Positions 32,216 through 33,506 of a DNA stretch of 33,506 nt are shown here, piece after piece. Position 1 is the stretch's first letter; every line of letters starts with the position of its first letter. The notes beneath the pieces were generated by a model. The model had not been told where the DNA came from. It saw only the letters and a list, made by a program, of their open reading frames with translations, and did not search any database. Location of the stretch: positions 1 to 33,506 of IMG/VR virus record IMGVR_UViG_3300006033_001313; one strand, written 5' to 3'. The DNA comes from a virus. The position numbers and the translations under genes were made by a program.

Positions 32216-32677
32216 ATGAGCCTGCCTCCATGCCCCCACTGCGGCGATGCATCACTGATGCCCTTCTGCGACTACCTCATGTCCCAGGATGAGCGCGATC
32301 GTCCAAACAACGCCAGCATCTTGGCGCTCGGCACATGTGGTGATCCCATCGTTGATGCCGTGCGCCACAAGCTGCGCATGCCTGACGATGACGATCCGAT
32401 CTGTGCGTCCATAGCTCACAAGCTCGCCGAGCGCAGCCGCGCAGGTCAGCTCAAATACGGCACCAAGCTCACCCGCGCTGATCTGACACAACTTGACTGG
32501 CTCAATCACGCTCAAGAGGAGGCCATGGATCTGGCCAATTATCTTGAGGTGCTCATTCAGCGCGCCCTGCCTTGGAGCACCTCTTTTGATCAGATGCAGG
32601 AGCAGGCTCTTTCGATAGCTTGTCACCTGCAATGCCTCCTTGAACAATGCACTTCTGAGAAGGGGCCTAAGTCATGA
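32216..32677 (+). CDS. MazG-like nucleotide pyrophosphohydrolase candidate with zinc-finger N-terminus
   Basis: 153 aa. The N-terminus carries CPHCG plus a later Cys. Residues 67-115 match a phage pattern in which RxxxGQxKYG is followed by a helix with DWLxHAxEE and MDLANYL, close to the EExxD metal-binding motif of all-alpha NTP pyrophosphatases. Such enzymes hydrolyse non-canonical or host nucleotides during infection. Only one EExxD element is visible, so activity is uncertain. It overlaps the next gene by ATGA. Confidence 0.6.
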   Translation: MSLPPCPHCGDASLMPFCDYLMSQDERDRPNNASILALGTCGDPIVDAVRHKLRMPDDDDPICASIAHKLAERSRAGQLKYGTKLTRADLTQLDWLNHAQEEAMDLANYLEVLIQRALPWSTSFDQMQEQALSIACHLQCLLEQCTSEKGPKS

Positions 32678-33135
32678 AAGCTCTCTCCATTCGCCAGCCA
32701 TGGGCTTCGATGAAGCTCGATGGTCCAAAGCGCATCGAAAACCGGATGTCCCGCACCTGGGTACGTGGCTGGGTTCTCATCCACGCCTCTTTGACCTTCG
32801 ATGCAACGGCTGAGCCCTGGCTCATTGAGCAGATCAAGAAGCACACGGCACCGCTTGATCTGGCCGCACTTATGACGGCCAAGGTGATCTCCCGCCGCCC
32901 CGATCTGCCACGCGGTGGCATCATCGGCGCGATGCACATCGTTGATTGCGTCCAGTCTTCAGACTCTCCGTTCTGGATGGGACCCCATGGCTATGTCATC
33001 GACCGCATTGTGAAGCTGCCCTTCTACCCGTGCCGTGGCATGCTCGGTTTCTTTCCGGTCGATCTCCCGCGAGAGATCGCCGCCCAGGTGCCCGGCATCT
33101 CTTACACAATTGACCCGAAGTCCCTCAAGCCATGA
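32674..33135 (+). CDS. ASCH-domain protein
   Basis: 153 aa. The opening ALSIRQPWASMKLDGPKRIE with NRMSRTWVRGWVLIHAS is the typical ASCH signature: RQPWA, a G-K-x-x-EnR turn and a RGxxLIHAS strand. ASCH folds are PUA-like RNA- or nucleotide-binding domains, and several have amidohydrolase or RNase activity. The gene is ATGA-coupled on both sides. The tandem with a MazG-like protein suggests nucleotide or RNA handling. Confidence 0.85.
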   Translation: MKALSIRQPWASMKLDGPKRIENRMSRTWVRGWVLIHASLTFDATAEPWLIEQIKKHTAPLDLAALMTAKVISRRPDLPRGGIIGAMHIVDCVQSSDSPFWMGPHGYVIDRIVKLPFYPCRGMLGFFPVDLPREIAAQVPGISYTIDPKSLKP

Positions 33136-33506
33136 ACCAGCCAAACTCATCTCACTTTCACGCAGGCATGGCTATGAACCAGCTGCACCACTGGAATTTG
33201 CAGAACGAAGCCGAGCTTAAAAGCATGGTCGAAGGGCTGCTTAAAATCGGCCATCACCTTGCAGCCTATGAGCTTGGCAGTTCCATACAATGCGGCTGGC
33301 GCAGTCGGCGCTTTCCCAGCGTTCCAGACGTGTGGGGCATGCCGTTAACAGGCCGCGTCGAAGCCCTGCGCGATGCCACCTCACGCTTCTATCAGTCCAT
33401 TCAAAATGGCCGCTCAGGAGTATTCTCTCATCCAAGCCCAACCCTTTCCACACTGGCAAAGCCTCTCACACCTTTTCCAACCGCTTTGGAGGCACCTCAT
33501 CCATGA
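33132..33506 (+). CDS. Small early protein at window edge
   Basis: 124 aa and complete: the stop ends at base 33506. An ATG at 33503-33505 overlaps the stop, so the early operon continues outside the window. Residues about 15-50 are helical (NQLHHWNLQNEAELKSMVEG); the C-terminus is Pro/Thr/Ser-rich. No recognised domain. Confidence 0.6.
   Translation: MNQPNSSHFHAGMAMNQLHHWNLQNEAELKSMVEGLLKIGHHLAAYELGSSIQCGWRSRRFPSVPDVWGMPLTGRVEALRDATSRFYQSIQNGRSGVFSHPSPTLSTLAKPLTPFPTALEAPHP

Noticed and set aside
1-33506. tRNA genes, rRNA, CRISPR arrays, insertion sequences, phage ends
   Set aside because: Read for cloverleaf-like segments, regular spaced repeats and terminal inverted repeats; none was convincing. 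The phage ends must lie outside the window.

Overview
The window is the central part of a Mu-like transposable prophage or phage genome, probably from a Verrucomicrobiota host. It has a MuA-type DDE transposase, a MuB-type AAA+ ATPase, a Gam-like protein, and a Mu-style packaging set: DUF3486 small terminase, large terminase, DUF935 portal, I-type protease/scaffold and an F-type head protein. The host guess is an inference. It rests on high GC, frequent starts without Shine-Dalgarno sequences, signal peptides ending in LLAQ or LPAQ, a chitobiase-type C-terminal module, and a short exported-protein motif common in that phylum. No tRNA, rRNA, CRISPR array or host chromosomal gene was seen. Neither phage end lies in the window: both edges cut an operon at an ATGA stop/start overlap.

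The layout is divergent around a lysogeny switch at about 24.0 kb. To the left, a repressor with two HTH domains and an S24-type autocleavage domain is read leftward. It is followed by a small exported protein, and a strong intrinsic terminator closes this two-gene lysogenic operon. To the right, a Cro/Ner-like protein opens the early operon (24.1-33.5 kb and beyond). That operon holds HTH proteins, small unknown proteins, Gam, a zinc-ribbon protein, transposase, MuB, a MazG-like candidate and an ASCH-domain protein, mostly linked by very short gaps or ATGA overlaps.

The late genes are all read leftward from 22.1 kb to base 1. They comprise a lysis cassette (membrane protein with a duplicated motif, RlpA-like double-psi barrel enzyme candidate, membrane-anchored coiled coil), packaging (terminases), head (portal, protease/scaffold, decoration candidate, major capsid, connector, F-type protein with a C-terminal nuclease-toxin-like domain, G-like protein, tail completion) and tail (tube, chaperone candidate, tape measure, distal protein, signal-peptide-bearing fibre-like protein, exported accessory, hub, two small proteins). 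No sheath gene is visible, so a long non-contractile tail of the Pseudomonas B3/D3112 kind is the simplest reading.

The most distinctive regulatory signal is an intergenic element repeated before the lysis, portal/head and tail-tube units. These are the positions where Mu has late promoters (Plys, PI, PP), but the sequence is different. Other notable points are a transposase whose second catalytic Asp is Glu, a MuB-like ATPase with Asp-Asn in Walker B, a terminase with a lambda-like deviant Walker A, and a well-formed antisense ORF inside the low-complexity middle of an early gene.
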